A stretch of DNA of 64,000 bases from Xanthomonas hyacinthi (lineage in GTDB: Bacteria > Pseudomonadota > Gammaproteobacteria > Xanthomonadales > Xanthomonadaceae): contig NZ_CP043476.1 in NCBI RefSeq assembly GCF_009769165.1, positions 3,355,001 to 3,419,000 of the forward strand, read 5' to 3'. Below, one piece after another: positions 24,980-39,231 of the stretch. The notes beneath the pieces were generated by a model that was not told where the DNA came from, did no database searches, and worked only from the letters and a program-made list of their open reading frames with translations. The first letter of the stretch is position 1. Each line of letters starts with the position of its first letter. Position numbers and translations under genes: made by a program.

Positions 24980-26329
24980 ATGCTGCGTACCGTTCCCCTG
25001 CCAGCCGACACCGATCTGCTGGCGCTGCACCGCCTGGCGCCGCAACGCTATCCGCTGCTGCTGGAATCGGCCGCGTCGGGCACCGCGCAGGGCCGCTGGG
25101 ACCTGCTGCTGATCGCCGGCGGCGAGGGCCTGCGCCTGGAGCGCGACGGCGTGACCCGCGACCTGCACGGCGCTGCGCTCGCGGGCGATTTCCTGGCCGC
25201 GCTGGACGCGCAATGGCAAGCCGAACGCTGCGCGCGCGATGAGCCGCGCTGGCCGTTCCGCGGCGGCTGGGCGCTGCTGCTGGACTACGAGCTGGCGGCG
25301 CAGGTCGAGCCGGTGCTGCAGTTGCCACAGGCGCAGGCGCCGGCGCCGGTCGCGCTGGCGCTGCGCTGCCCGGCCGCGCTGCTGCGCGACCACGCCAGCG
25401 GCGAGTGCGTGGCGCTGGCGGAAACCGCGCATGCCGCGCTGCTGGACACGCTGCTCGCCGACCTGCAGGCAGTGCCCGCTGCCGCCGCGCTGCCGGCCTG
25501 GACCGCGCCGCTGGCGATCGCCGAAGACCCGCCGCAGCGCTTCGTCGACGGCGTGCGCCGCATCCTCGACTACCTGCGCGCCGGCGACGCGTTCCAGGTC
25601 AACCTGTCGCGGCGCTGGTCGGCGCGTTTCGCCGCCGCGCTGGATCCGGCTGCGCTGTACGCGCAGCTGCGCCGCGCCAATCCGGCGCCGTTCGCCGGCC
25701 TGTTCGCCAGCCATGGCCGCGCCGTGGTCAGTTCCTCGCCGGAACGGCTGGTGTCGGTGCGCGGCGACGTGGTCGAGACCCGGCCGATCGCCGGCACCCG
25801 CCCGCGTACGCCCGGCGACGACGAGGCCGCGCGCATCCGCGAACTGGTCGGGCACCCGAAGGAGCGCGCCGAGCACGTGATGCTGATCGACCTGGAGCGC
25901 AACGACCTGGGCCGGGTCTGCGCGCCGGGCAGCGTCGAGGTCGACGAACTGATGACGGTGGAGAGCTACGCCCACGTGCACCACATCGTCAGCAACGTGC
26001 GCGGGCGGTTGCGCGCCGGGGTCAGCCCCGGCGAAGTGATCCGCGCCACCTTCCCCGGCGGCACCATCACCGGCTGCCCCAAGGTGCGCTGCATGCAGAT
26101 CATCGCCGAGCTGGAGCAGACCCCGCGCGGCGCCTACACCGGCGCGTTCGGCTGGCTCAACCGCGACGGCGACATGGACCTGAACATCCTGATCCGCACC
26201 GCCGAAGTGGACGGCGCGCAGGCGCATTTCCGCACCGGCGCCGGCATCGTGGTCGACTCGCAGCCCGAGCGCGAACTCGACGAGACCCGGGCCAAGGCGC
26301 GCGGCCTGTTGCGCGCGCTGGAACCGTGA
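24980..26329 (+). CDS. pabB: Aminodeoxychorismate synthase component I
   Basis: 449 residues of the anthranilate/para-aminobenzoate synthase component I family. Chorismate-binding motifs are visible: DAFQVNLSRRW, SSSPERLVSV, RPIAGTRPR, ERAEHVMLIDLERNDLGRVC and PGGTITGCPKVRCMQII. The PIAGT signature distinguishes PabB from TrpE only weakly, but the position between fabF and mltG is the standard pabB locus. It makes 4-amino-4-deoxychorismate for folate with a separate glutaminase. Confidence 0.88.
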   Translation: MLRTVPLPADTDLLALHRLAPQRYPLLLESAASGTAQGRWDLLLIAGGEGLRLERDGVTRDLHGAALAGDFLAALDAQWQAERCARDEPRWPFRGGWALLLDYELAAQVEPVLQLPQAQAPAPVALALRCPAALLRDHASGECVALAETAHAALLDTLLADLQAVPAAAALPAWTAPLAIAEDPPQRFVDGVRRILDYLRAGDAFQVNLSRRWSARFAAALDPAALYAQLRRANPAPFAGLFASHGRAVVSSSPERLVSVRGDVVETRPIAGTRPRTPGDDEAARIRELVGHPKERAEHVMLIDLERNDLGRVCAPGSVEVDELMTVESYAHVHHIVSNVRGRLRAGVSPGEVIRATFPGGTITGCPKVRCMQIIAELEQTPRGAYTGAFGWLNRDGDMDLNILIRTAEVDGAQAHFRTGAGIVVDSQPERELDETRAKARGLLRALEP

Positions 26330-26404
26330 GCGGCACCGTCGCGATACCGGCCGCTGCCGGGTGCGCGGTATCCTGCACCCCGCTGAATTCGCTTCGAGGT
26401 GGCC

Positions 26405-29101
<2,697 letters not shown>

Positions 29102-29105
<4 letters not shown>

Positions 29106-29455
29106 GTGCGATGAGCGGACGTCAGGGCATCCTGTCGCTGGCGGTGAAGGACAAGGCGGCGCTGTACAACGCGTACATGCCGTTCGTGAAGAACGGCGGC
29201 ATCTTCGTGCCCACGCCCAAGCGCTATTTCCTGGGCGACGAAGTGTTCCTGCTGCTGACCCTGCCCGATTCCAGCGAGCGCCTGCCGGTGGCCGGCAAGG
29301 TGATCTGGGTGACCCCGATGGGCGCCCAGGGCAACCGCAGCGCCGGCATCGGCGTGCAACTGCCGGACAACAGCGAAGGCGAGACCATCCGTAACAAGAT
29401 CGAGACCCAGCTGGCCGGTACGCTCAACGCCGACAAGCCGACCCAGACCATGTAG
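29102..29455 (+). CDS. PilZ-domain protein (non-canonical, XC1028-like)
   Basis: 117 residues similar in sequence and position to the Xanthomonas PilZ protein next to holB. The N-terminal c-di-GMP motif RxxxR expected in canonical PilZ domains is missing, and the second motif is also altered (RSAGIGVQL), so it probably does not bind c-di-GMP directly. Homologues affect type IV pilus function and virulence; partner-mediated action is inferred. Confidence 0.88.
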
Positions 29456-29487
29456 CGGCCGTGCCGGCACGGCATCTGCGGGGACCG

Positions 29488-29515
29488 TTGACGCCAGCCG
29501 CAGCGGCCCTATAAT
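29488..29515 (+). promoter_or_regulatory. Promoter of tRNA-Val
   Basis: -35 TTGACG (29488-29493), 16-base spacer and a perfect -10 TATAAT (29510-29515), 16 bases ahead of the tRNA 5' end. Confidence 0.85.
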
Positions 29516-29531
29516 GTGCGGCTCGCGACAC

Positions 29532-29606
29532 GGGCGGTTAGCTCAGCGGTAGAGCATTGCCTTCACACGGCAAGGGTCGCAGGTTCGAACCCTGCACCGC
29601 CCACCA
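29532..29606 (+). tRNA. tRNA-Val(CAC)
   Basis: 75-nt tRNA with acceptor GGGCGGT/ACCGCCC, D-arm TTAGCTCAGCGGTAGAGC, anticodon loop TTCACAC (anticodon CAC), T-loop GGTTCGAACCC and encoded CCA. It reads GUG valine codons. Confidence 0.95.
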
Positions 29607-29626
29607 TACAATCAGCGTGTTGCGAC

Positions 29627-29651
29627 AAAACCGGCCTTGAGCCGGTTTTTT
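29627..29651 (+). terminator. Terminator after tRNA-Val
   Basis: AAAACCGGC-CTTGA-GCCGGTTTTTT, 20 bases beyond the tRNA 3' end. Confidence 0.9.
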
Positions 29652-29691
29652 CGTATCTGCAGGGGGGGGCAGTGTGGCTGAAAGGAAACCA

Positions 29692-30237
29692 ATGTCGCGT
29701 AGACAGCGGAAGCTAAAGCTCTACAAGCTTGCGCTTGCCCGCTCAGATTTCGCAGCTAGCCGTCGTGCCTGCGTGGCCATGACGGAATATGTCCAAGGCC
29801 CCGATCATCCCCTGTACTTCCATCTGTTTTCCTCCTCGGTTGTTGCCTACGCGAAACCGTTCGTGGATAACAAAAGCTTCGGTTCTCTCCCCAAAGAATG
29901 GCGGAAGTTCGAACATCCGTGGATGTCTCAGGTCCACAACGATGCTATCAAGGCGAGGCACGAGGTTATCGCTCACAATGATGACAAAGTGAGGAAGATG
30001 TGGGTCCTTCCTCCTGGGGCTATGCCACCTGGGGCGCTGGCGGCAGCGGCCAACGGTCTGTCACTGAAGATTGAGGGCTACTACGTTGGCGGTGGCTTCT
30101 TCATTTCGCTTGCGCATCTGTGTGACTACCAGATATATCGCCTAAATCATGCTGTTGACGAAGAGCTGTGTGCTTTGTACGAGGGGCAGCCCATTCCGTC
30201 CGAAGAATTCCTGCTGACCCTTGACGACGAATTTTAG
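29692..30237 (+). CDS. Hypothetical protein with a HEPN-type RX5H motif
   Basis: 181 residues from ATG 29692, preceded by a good GAAAGGAA site. The segment ARHEVIAHNDDKV (R89, H95) matches the R-X4-6-H catalytic motif of HEPN ribonucleases, resembling the RNKxIAHRD motif of the AbiU2-like branch. The surrounding residues are predicted helical. Codon use is AT-richer than the neighbours, and the gene sits between tRNA-Val and a YefM-YoeB pair, so it looks like part of a small acquired defence or toxin segment. Family assignment rests on the motif only and nuclease activity is inference. Confidence 0.5.
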   Translation: MSRRQRKLKLYKLALARSDFAASRRACVAMTEYVQGPDHPLYFHLFSSSVVAYAKPFVDNKSFGSLPKEWRKFEHPWMSQVHNDAIKARHEVIAHNDDKVRKMWVLPPGAMPPGALAAAANGLSLKIEGYYVGGGFFISLAHLCDYQIYRLNHAVDEELCALYEGQPIPSEEFLLTLDDEF

Positions 30238-30265
30238 TAAGGCCTGCGGCGAGCGCGCCAGAAGG

Positions 30266-30523
30266 CTAAACATAGTGGTAGCGCACCTGCGCGATCAGCA
30301 GGATGCCAGCCTCGACCTTGTAGACGATGCGATGTTCGTCGTTGATGCGCCGCGACCAATAGCCGGCCAAGGCATGGCGCAGCGGTTCTGGCTTGCCGAC
30401 GCCTTGGAAGGGATCGCGTTGAATGGCTTTGATCAGGTCGTTGACGCGCTTGAGCATCTTCTTGTCGGTCTGCTGCCAGTAGAGGTAGTCCTCCCAGGCA
30501 TTGTCCGAGAACTGAAGCGTCAC
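30266..30523 (-). CDS. yoeB: YoeB-family toxin (ribosome-dependent mRNA endonuclease)
   Basis: 85 residues with the Txe/YoeB hallmarks: FSDNAWEDYLYWQQTDKKML at the start, the FQGVGKPEPLRHALAGYWSRRI core with the catalytic Arg, DEHRIVYKV, and the C-terminal RYHY. Its ATG overlaps the antitoxin stop by four bases. It should cut mRNA at the ribosomal A site when the antitoxin is lost. Confidence 0.95.
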   Translation of the reverse strand: MTLQFSDNAWEDYLYWQQTDKKMLKRVNDLIKAIQRDPFQGVGKPEPLRHALAGYWSRRINDEHRIVYKVEAGILLIAQVRYHYV

Positions 30524-30771
30524 TCGGCCAGGTCCCGTGCCTTGCCGCGACCGGCCTCGAGCTGGGCGATGGATTCCAGCAGGCGCTGCGCGCTCTTCGG
30601 GCTGCGCAGCAGGTAGGCGGTTTCCTCCATCGCCTTGTAGTCCTCCAGCGACAGCATGACCACGGATTGCTCGCGGCTGCGGGTGATGATCACCGGCTCG
30701 TGGTTGTTGACGACCCGCTCCATGGTGTCCGCAAGGGCGGCGCGTGCAGCGCTATAGGTGATGGTGTCCAT
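30520..30771 (-). CDS. yefM: YefM-family antitoxin
   Basis: 83 residues from ATG 30771: MDTITYSAARAALADTMERV followed by NHEPVIITRS and VVMLSLEDYKAMEETAYLL, the Phd/YefM fold. It binds the promoter palindrome and neutralises YoeB. The frame stays open upstream of 30771, but the promoter, operator and conserved N-terminus fix this start. Confidence 0.95.
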   Translation of the reverse strand: MDTITYSAARAALADTMERVVNNHEPVIITRSREQSVVMLSLEDYKAMEETAYLLRSPKSAQRLLESIAQLEAGRGKARDLAE

Positions 30772-30784
30772 GCTGGGCTCCAGT

Positions 30785-30822
30785 TGTACAAATAATTGTA
30801 CATGTGGATTGGGGCGTGTCAA
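30785..30822 (-). promoter_or_regulatory. yefM-yoeB promoter and twin TGTACA operator
   Basis: On the minus strand: -35 TTGACA (30817-30822), 16-base spacer, -10 TACAAT (30795-30800). Two TGTACA hexamers (30785-30790 and 30797-30802) lie with centres 12 bp apart and one covers the -10. TGTACA pairs spaced 12 bp are the known YefM operator design in Escherichia coli. Confidence 0.85.
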
Positions 30823-30923
30823 TTTGGGCTTCCTGGTCTGCATAACAGCCGACATAAGCGGCATGTCCATAGGTGGATCGTTCGGCTCACGATCGGCTCA
30901 CGGCCATTCCAGATACTGCAGCC

Positions 30924-31686
30924 ATGCCCGAAGGTCCTTCGATCGTCATCCTGAAAGAAGAGGCGGCCGCGTTCGCGGGGCGCAAGGTGTTGCGGGTGTC
31001 CGGCAACAGCAAGCAAGACCTGGAACGGATCCGCAACCGCAAGATTTTGTCGCTGCGCAGCTGGGGCAAGCACTTCCTGATCGAGTTCGACGGGTTCAGC
31101 GTGCGCATCCATTTCCTGCTGTTCGGCAGCTATCGGATCAATGCGCAAGGAGGCGCCGCCGCGGTTGAGCCTGGGGTTCGCCAAGGGCGAGGAGCTGAAC
31201 TTCTACGCGTGTTCGGTCAAGTTCATCGAGGGCGCGCTGGACGATGCCTACGACTGGCGCGCGGACGTGATGAACCCGGACTGGGACGCGGCGCAGGCGC
31301 GGCGCAAGTTGCGGTTGCGGCCGCGCACGCTGGCTGCCGATGCGTTGCTGGACCAGGACGTGTTCGCCGGGGTCGGCAACATCATCAAGAACGAGGTCTT
31401 GCATCGCATCCGCGTACATCCGGAGAGCGAGGTCGGGGCGTTGCCGCCGCGCAAGCTGGCCGAACTGGTGACGCAGGCGCGCGAGTACAGCTTCGATTTC
31501 TACCACTGGAAGAAGGCCTTCGTGCTGAAGAAGCACTACCAGGTGCATACCAAGACCACTTGTCCGCGCGACGGGCATCTGCTGACCTATCGCAAGCAGC
31601 TCGGCAAGGCACAGCGGCGCGCGTTCTTCTGCGAGCACTGCCAGCGCCGCTATGCGCTGGAGGCTTCACTCGCTGAAGCGTCTTAG
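30924..31686 (+). pseudogene. Fpg/Nei-family DNA glycosylase, frameshifted
   Basis: The 5' frame from ATG 30924 starts MPEGPSIVILKEEAAAFAGR, with the catalytic Pro2-Glu3 of the family, and runs to SYRIN. From about 31141 the protein continues in another frame (RKEAPPRLSLGFAKGEELNF) through the H2TH region DQDVFAGVGNIIKNEVLHRI to a C-terminal zinc finger (CPRDGH and CEHC). Joining needs two extra bases in the GCGC run near 31141-31145, so a 2-bp deletion or a sequencing error splits the gene. The intact product would excise oxidised bases. Confidence 0.8.
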
Positions 31687-32405
31687 GGATCCAGCGCGAG
31701 TTCGTCCCCGGCAAGCCGGCGGATTCCAAGTTCGGTTTGCAGGCCGGCCCAGCCGATATCCGTGATGTGGATGGAGCGCGAGCCGTCGTTGCGGCGCAAC
31801 CAGTGTTTGGCGCAAAGCAGTGCAAGCAATTCGACGCCGAGTGGCCCGGCGAGATGGTGCTTGCGTTCGGTCCAATCCAGGCACTGTCGCGCAATGCCGA
31901 GCCTGGTCGGGGCGAGGCGCGAAACGTCCAGGCCCATCCGCGCGAACCAGGCAGCTCCTTCGGTGGACACCACGTATTGCTTGTCGCCTTGCCTGGAGAT
32001 CAGCGTGCGCCGCTCCAGCGCTTCGGTCACCGCCACGCCCAGCCACCCCGCCAGATGGTCGTAGCAGCATCTGGCCAAGGTCAGCGATTGCTGCTTGCGT
32101 CCCGCTTTCCGGCATCGCGGTGCGGTGGGCGCGGCGAGGGTCGCCAGGTTCTCGAGGGCGAACGCGACGTGGGAACCGGCGAGCCGGTAGTAGCGATGGC
32201 GGCCTTGGACTTCGACCGCGACCAGTCCGCCATCCAGCAGTTTCGCGAGATGCGAACTCGCCGTTTGCGGGGTGACGCCGCCGGCGAAGGCCAGTTCCCC
32301 GGCAGGCAGTGCACGCCCGTCGATCAGCGCCATCAACATGGCGGCGCGGGCGGGATCGGCGATCAGGAACGCGGTCGCTGCAAGCTTGGGCTGTTCGACC
32401 GGCAT
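31683..32405 (-). CDS. ArsR-type winged-helix transcriptional regulator
   Basis: 240 residues from ATG 32405. Residues about 8-85 are an ArsR winged helix (DPARAAMLMALIDGRALPAG, GVTPQTASSHLAKLLDGGLV, QGRHRYYRL). The C-terminal 150 residues are a second helical and winged domain with several cysteines (RCCYDH) and histidines whose ligand is unknown. It is divergent from a SnoaL-like gene with 122 bases between starts and probably regulates it. The tail overlaps the glycosylase pseudogene by four bases. Confidence 0.85.
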   Translation of the reverse strand: MPVEQPKLAATAFLIADPARAAMLMALIDGRALPAGELAFAGGVTPQTASSHLAKLLDGGLVAVEVQGRHRYYRLAGSHVAFALENLATLAAPTAPRCRKAGRKQQSLTLARCCYDHLAGWLGVAVTEALERRTLISRQGDKQYVVSTEGAAWFARMGLDVSRLAPTRLGIARQCLDWTERKHHLAGPLGVELLALLCAKHWLRRNDGSRSIHITDIGWAGLQTELGIRRLAGDELALDP

Positions 32406-32527
32406 CGTGTGCGCTCCTGGCGGGCACGGCATCATAGACCGCGCCTTGCCGGAACGCTTCGATACGCATCGAATCGACAGCGCATCGATGTTCCTAGACT
32501 GCGATGCACTACAGCGGAGTGTCTTGC

Positions 32528-32977
32528 ATGAGCGAAATCGAAGCGCAGTCGAGCGGGTCGGAGGGCGATGCCCGTCGCATCTTCGAGCAATGGCATCGCA
32601 GCGTGGTCGAACGGGATCTGGACGCGCTGATGGCACTGTATGCGCAAGACGCGATGCTGGAAACGCCGTTGGCCTACGTGGTTTCCGCAGAGCGGCAAGA
32701 TGGCAGGCTGCAGGGACGCGAGGCGATCAGGGCATTCTTCGCCGCGTCTTTCGCACAGCCCGAAAACGGTCTCGGCCGCTGGTATCGCACCGATCGTTGT
32801 CATGCGTCCCATCGCCAGGTGATCTGGGAATATCCGCGAGAAACGCCGGACGGCGATCAGGTCGATCTGGTGGAAGTCATGGACCTGGATGCGCGCGGCC
32901 TGATTGCCTGCCATCGGGTGTATTGGGGCTGGAAAGGCGTGCAGACGCTGCTGGCCGCGCTGGGCAGGTCGCCGTAG
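32528..32977 (+). CDS. SnoaL-like / nuclear transport factor 2 family protein
   Basis: 149 residues with the NTF2-like cone fold pattern: FEQWHRSVVERDLDALMALY, AQDAMLETPLAY, GREAIRAFFAASF and VDLVEVMDLDARGLI. Such proteins are small enzymes or ligand-binding proteins, often in detoxification or secondary metabolism. ATG 32528 is preferred for its CGGAG site nine bases upstream; an ATG at 32504 is possible. Substrate unknown; the divergent ArsR regulator suggests induction by a small molecule. Confidence 0.75.
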   Translation: MSEIEAQSSGSEGDARRIFEQWHRSVVERDLDALMALYAQDAMLETPLAYVVSAERQDGRLQGREAIRAFFAASFAQPENGLGRWYRTDRCHASHRQVIWEYPRETPDGDQVDLVEVMDLDARGLIACHRVYWGWKGVQTLLAALGRSP

Positions 32978-33077
32978 CCGGGATCGATCGAGGCCATGAA
33001 GAAAGGATGGCGTGGCCATGGGGCGCAACTGCAGCGGCTATGATGGCGGTAGCGAAGCACCTTAAGGAAAAGACACG

Positions 33078-33689
33078 ATGAGGATCACCCGGTTTCTGGT
33101 TGTTGGTTTGTTCTCGCTTTGCCCCGTAGCGCCTGCGCTCGCCGGCGCTGCTGCGCTGCATTCGGGCAAGTACGAAGGGCTGATGCTCGCGGTGACGCCC
33201 GAGCATCGGGTCGAAGGCTTCTACTCGGAAGAGATGGGCGAGGGCGTGAGCCGCCGTTGTGCGTTCTACCTGCAGGGCAAGGCCGAGGGGGCTGCCCCGG
33301 TCGCGGTCGCCACGTGGTCGGACGATGCCTATCCCGGCACGGTGGCGGCTTCGTCCGATGGCGTGACGCTGACCGTGAAGCAGGGCCGTCAGCATCCCGG
33401 TTGCCTCAGTGTGCTGATACCGGAAATCGCCACTGGCCTGGACCTGACCCAGACCGCCAGCAAAAAATGGATCGGCCTGGTGACGGTGTCCGCCGACAAG
33501 GCGTATCTGCAGAAAACTCCGGGCGCCAAGACGCCCAAGGGACCCTATGTCGTCAAGGACGATGTGGTGGGTGTGTTGGCGTTCAAGGATGGCTGGGCGC
33601 AGGTCGAATTCATCAATGCCAAGAACGGTTCGTTCACCGGTTGGATCGGCCACGACCAGTACGCGCGCCTGGCCGCTCCTAAAGACTGA
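33078..33689 (+). CDS. Exported hypothetical protein with C-terminal SH3-like repeat
   Basis: 203 residues with a clear signal peptide cut near APALAGA (about 22-24). The mature protein has a beta-rich N-terminal domain with a Cys pair, and a C-terminal segment (KAYLQKTPGAKTPKGPYVVK, then GVLAFKDGWAQVEFINAKNG and GWI) resembling a bacterial SH3 domain. It is predicted periplasmic. No named family; a cell-wall or protein-binding role is possible. Confidence 0.7.
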   Translation: MRITRFLVVGLFSLCPVAPALAGAAALHSGKYEGLMLAVTPEHRVEGFYSEEMGEGVSRRCAFYLQGKAEGAAPVAVATWSDDAYPGTVAASSDGVTLTVKQGRQHPGCLSVLIPEIATGLDLTQTASKKWIGLVTVSADKAYLQKTPGAKTPKGPYVVKDDVVGVLAFKDGWAQVEFINAKNGSFTGWIGHDQYARLAAPKD

Positions 33690-34236
33690 CTGTCCACATC
33701 GTTCGACCGAAGGGCATGGCCGCCGATGTGCGCGCCATGCTCGGTAAGACTCGACCACGGCCGTGTGTTCGACGCGTCGCACGCCTTGATCGAAGACGAC
33801 GCCCAGGCGGGCGTTTGCTCGCTTGAAATCCCGGTTGCGCGCAGTCGCGTTTTGCAGTGGCAGGGCCAGGTCTTCTGGCCGGCGTGTTTGCGCCATGCAT
33901 GCCGACGATCGGGAGCGCATGCCTTCGGCGATTTGCAGTCCGTCGCGTACCGCCAGCGGCTCTTCTGCCATCGAATTGCGCCGACCAGCCAACCCGGCCG
34001 CACCCCGAACATCGGTGACTGGGCGCACTCTCCGACATGCGCAGCATCCGTGCTTGCGCCATGCATGGCGCGCGGCGACGTTGCTGTCGCACTTCGCTCC
34101 GCCGATCCGATTGTTCGATCCGCCGCCGCCGGGTTTCGTCGCAACACGACTGGCGGCGGCGTTTGTCGTGGCTATCTTCCATCGGCGCTGTCCGCAACGA
34201 GCGGATGGCGGTCTTCGTTTCCGCTTGGGAGCAGCT
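33690..34236. other. 547-base gap without a recognised gene
   Basis: No frame here resembles a known protein. It contains two direct copies of a 20-base sequence, CGTG(T/C)TTGCGCCATGCATG(C/G), at 33883-33902 and 34049-34068, each carrying the palindrome ATGCAT. The function is unknown; it may be the remains of a small repeat element. Confidence 0.4.
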
Positions 34237-34527
34237 ATGAACAACGTGTTTGCGGTGCTGAGTGTTGCGTGTTTGCTGATGGTGTGCACGCCGGGGCAAG
34301 CGGCACCGGCGGAGTGCGACAGCATGGCCGCCACGGCCAGGCTGGTGGCCAGGTATCGCCAGTTGGGCGGGCCGCTGTCGGATATCGCCAGCTATGGTTC
34401 GATCGGGTCGAGCAAGGCCAGGCGCGAGCTGGCCGCCACCATCTATCGCGAGCATTTGGGCGAAGCCGATGCGGTGCGACGGGCGATGCAGGCGTGCGGC
34501 CGTGCAGGGGATGCGCCATCGCAATAG
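34237..34527 (+). CDS. Small exported hypothetical protein
   Basis: 96 residues with a signal peptide (NNVFAVLSVACLLMVCTPGQ, cut before AAPAECDS) and a short helical mature part containing two cysteines (Cys in AECDS and QACGRAG) that could form a disulfide. GGGAG precedes ATG 34237. No family recognised; predicted periplasmic. Confidence 0.6.
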   Translation: MNNVFAVLSVACLLMVCTPGQAAPAECDSMAATARLVARYRQLGGPLSDIASYGSIGSSKARRELAATIYREHLGEADAVRRAMQACGRAGDAPSQ

Positions 34528-34578
34528 GGGCGGCCTATCTGTTCGCTGCGCAAGGCATGCAGCGTTGTGCTCGCCGGC

Positions 34579-37769
<3,191 letters not shown>

Positions 37770-37773
<4 letters not shown>

Positions 37774-39221
37774 GCGAACCAGCCGTGCAGCATCAGTGCG
37801 TCCGGCGCATCGGTCGGCGCGAACACCCAGGCGCGCTGACCCTGGCGGGTGCGCACGATGTAGTAGTCGCGGCGCACGTCGCCGTCGTCCCACCAGCCGC
37901 TTTCGATGCGTTCCGGGCCGGCCAGGCGCTCGGGGTTGCGTTCGCGCAGCGGGATCGGGCGGGTCAGCAGCCAGCCGGGGCGCGGCAGCGCGGTGGACGC
38001 GGCCACGTGGGGCGCGGTCGATTTGTTGGTCTTGCCTGCCTGCGCGGGCTTGCCGGATTCGGCGCGCCACGCCTGTTCGGGACGGTGGTCGGCATGCGCG
38101 CGCAGGCCGTGCACCGCGTCGTCGCCGAGGCGCGCGCGCAGGCGTTCGCGCAACTGTTCCCAGGGCAGCGCCTGCTGCGCGCGGTCGTCGAACAGTTCGC
38201 GCGCGGCGGGCACGAACGGCGGCAGTTCGTCGGCGCGCAGGCGCAGCGCCTGTACCGGTGCCGGCACGCTGGCCTGCTGCAGGCGGCCGCGGGCCAGTTC
38301 GAACAGCATCGCCGCTTCGCGTTCGGCGGCGAGCAGGCCGACCGGTACCACGCTGTCGGCCAGGCCTTCGTGTTCCAGGTGCAGTTGGAAGCGCTGCACG
38401 CCGCCGTCGCGCCCGGCCAGGAACGCGGCCAGATCGGCGGTCAGGCGGCGCAGCGGGAACAGCAGGGCCTGGCTGGATTCCACTGCGTAACCCAGTTCCA
38501 GCCGCGCATCGAAACGGTCCGGCGGCAGGTAGTACTGCAGCGGCAGCGGCGCCTGCCCGCGCAAGGCATCCAGATGCTGCAGCAGCGTGGGTGGGTAGCG
38601 CCGCGCCAGTGCAGTGCGCGGCAGTGCGAACAACTGCTGCAGTCGACGCAGGCCCATCCTTGCGAAGGCGTCGGCCAGGCCCGGTTCCAGCCCGGCGCGG
38701 GCGATCGGCAATTGGTCCAGCGCGCCGTGCAGCGCGGCGTTGTCGAGCAGGGCGATGCCGTCGTGCGCATTGGCCAGCACGCGCGCGGCCAGCGGATGCG
38801 GCGCGACCACGATGCGGTGGCGGAAACCCAGCGCGGTCAGCTCCTCGCGCAGGCGCGCCTCGAAGCGCGGCCATGGCCCGAACAGGCCCAGGCTGGCCTC
38901 GATCTCCAGCAGCAGCGCGCCGGGATAATCGGTGCTGACCAGCGAGCTGAAACGGTAGGCCCAGGCCGCCAGGAACTGCTGGTAGCGGCGGCTTTCCTCG
39001 GCATCGTGCAGAGCGGTGGCGAAGCGCTCGCACAGCGCCTGCGCGGTGGCCAGCGATTGCCCGGGCTGCAGGCCGCGTGTGCGTGCGGCGGCGTTGACCG
39101 CCTTCAGCGTGCGCCGCTGCGGCGGGCCGGCGAGCAGGACCAGCGGTGCGTCCGGCGTCGGCCAGCGCCGCAGCACCGTGTCGAGCGCCAGTTGCGGCAG
39201 CAGGATGCAGGCCCAGCGCAT
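37770..39221 (-). CDS. imuB: ImuB, Y-family polymerase-like protein
   Basis: 483 residues from ATG 39221. The N-terminus [19 protein letters not shown] and the [16 protein letters not shown] region are typical of ImuB, a Y-family relative lacking the catalytic carboxylates of active polymerases. It is thought to bind the beta clamp and recruit DnaE2. The C-terminal half carries the conserved [20 protein letters not shown] and [17 protein letters not shown] ending. The frame continues open into dnaE2 but ends at 37770. Confidence 0.92.
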
Positions 39222-39231
39222 GCGTGCGCCC

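Noticed and set aside
33545..34147. Minus-strand 200-codon frame in the 33690-34236 gap
   Set aside because: No ribosome site or family resemblance, Arg/Ser/His-rich composition, and it runs into the opposite strand of the exported protein gene.
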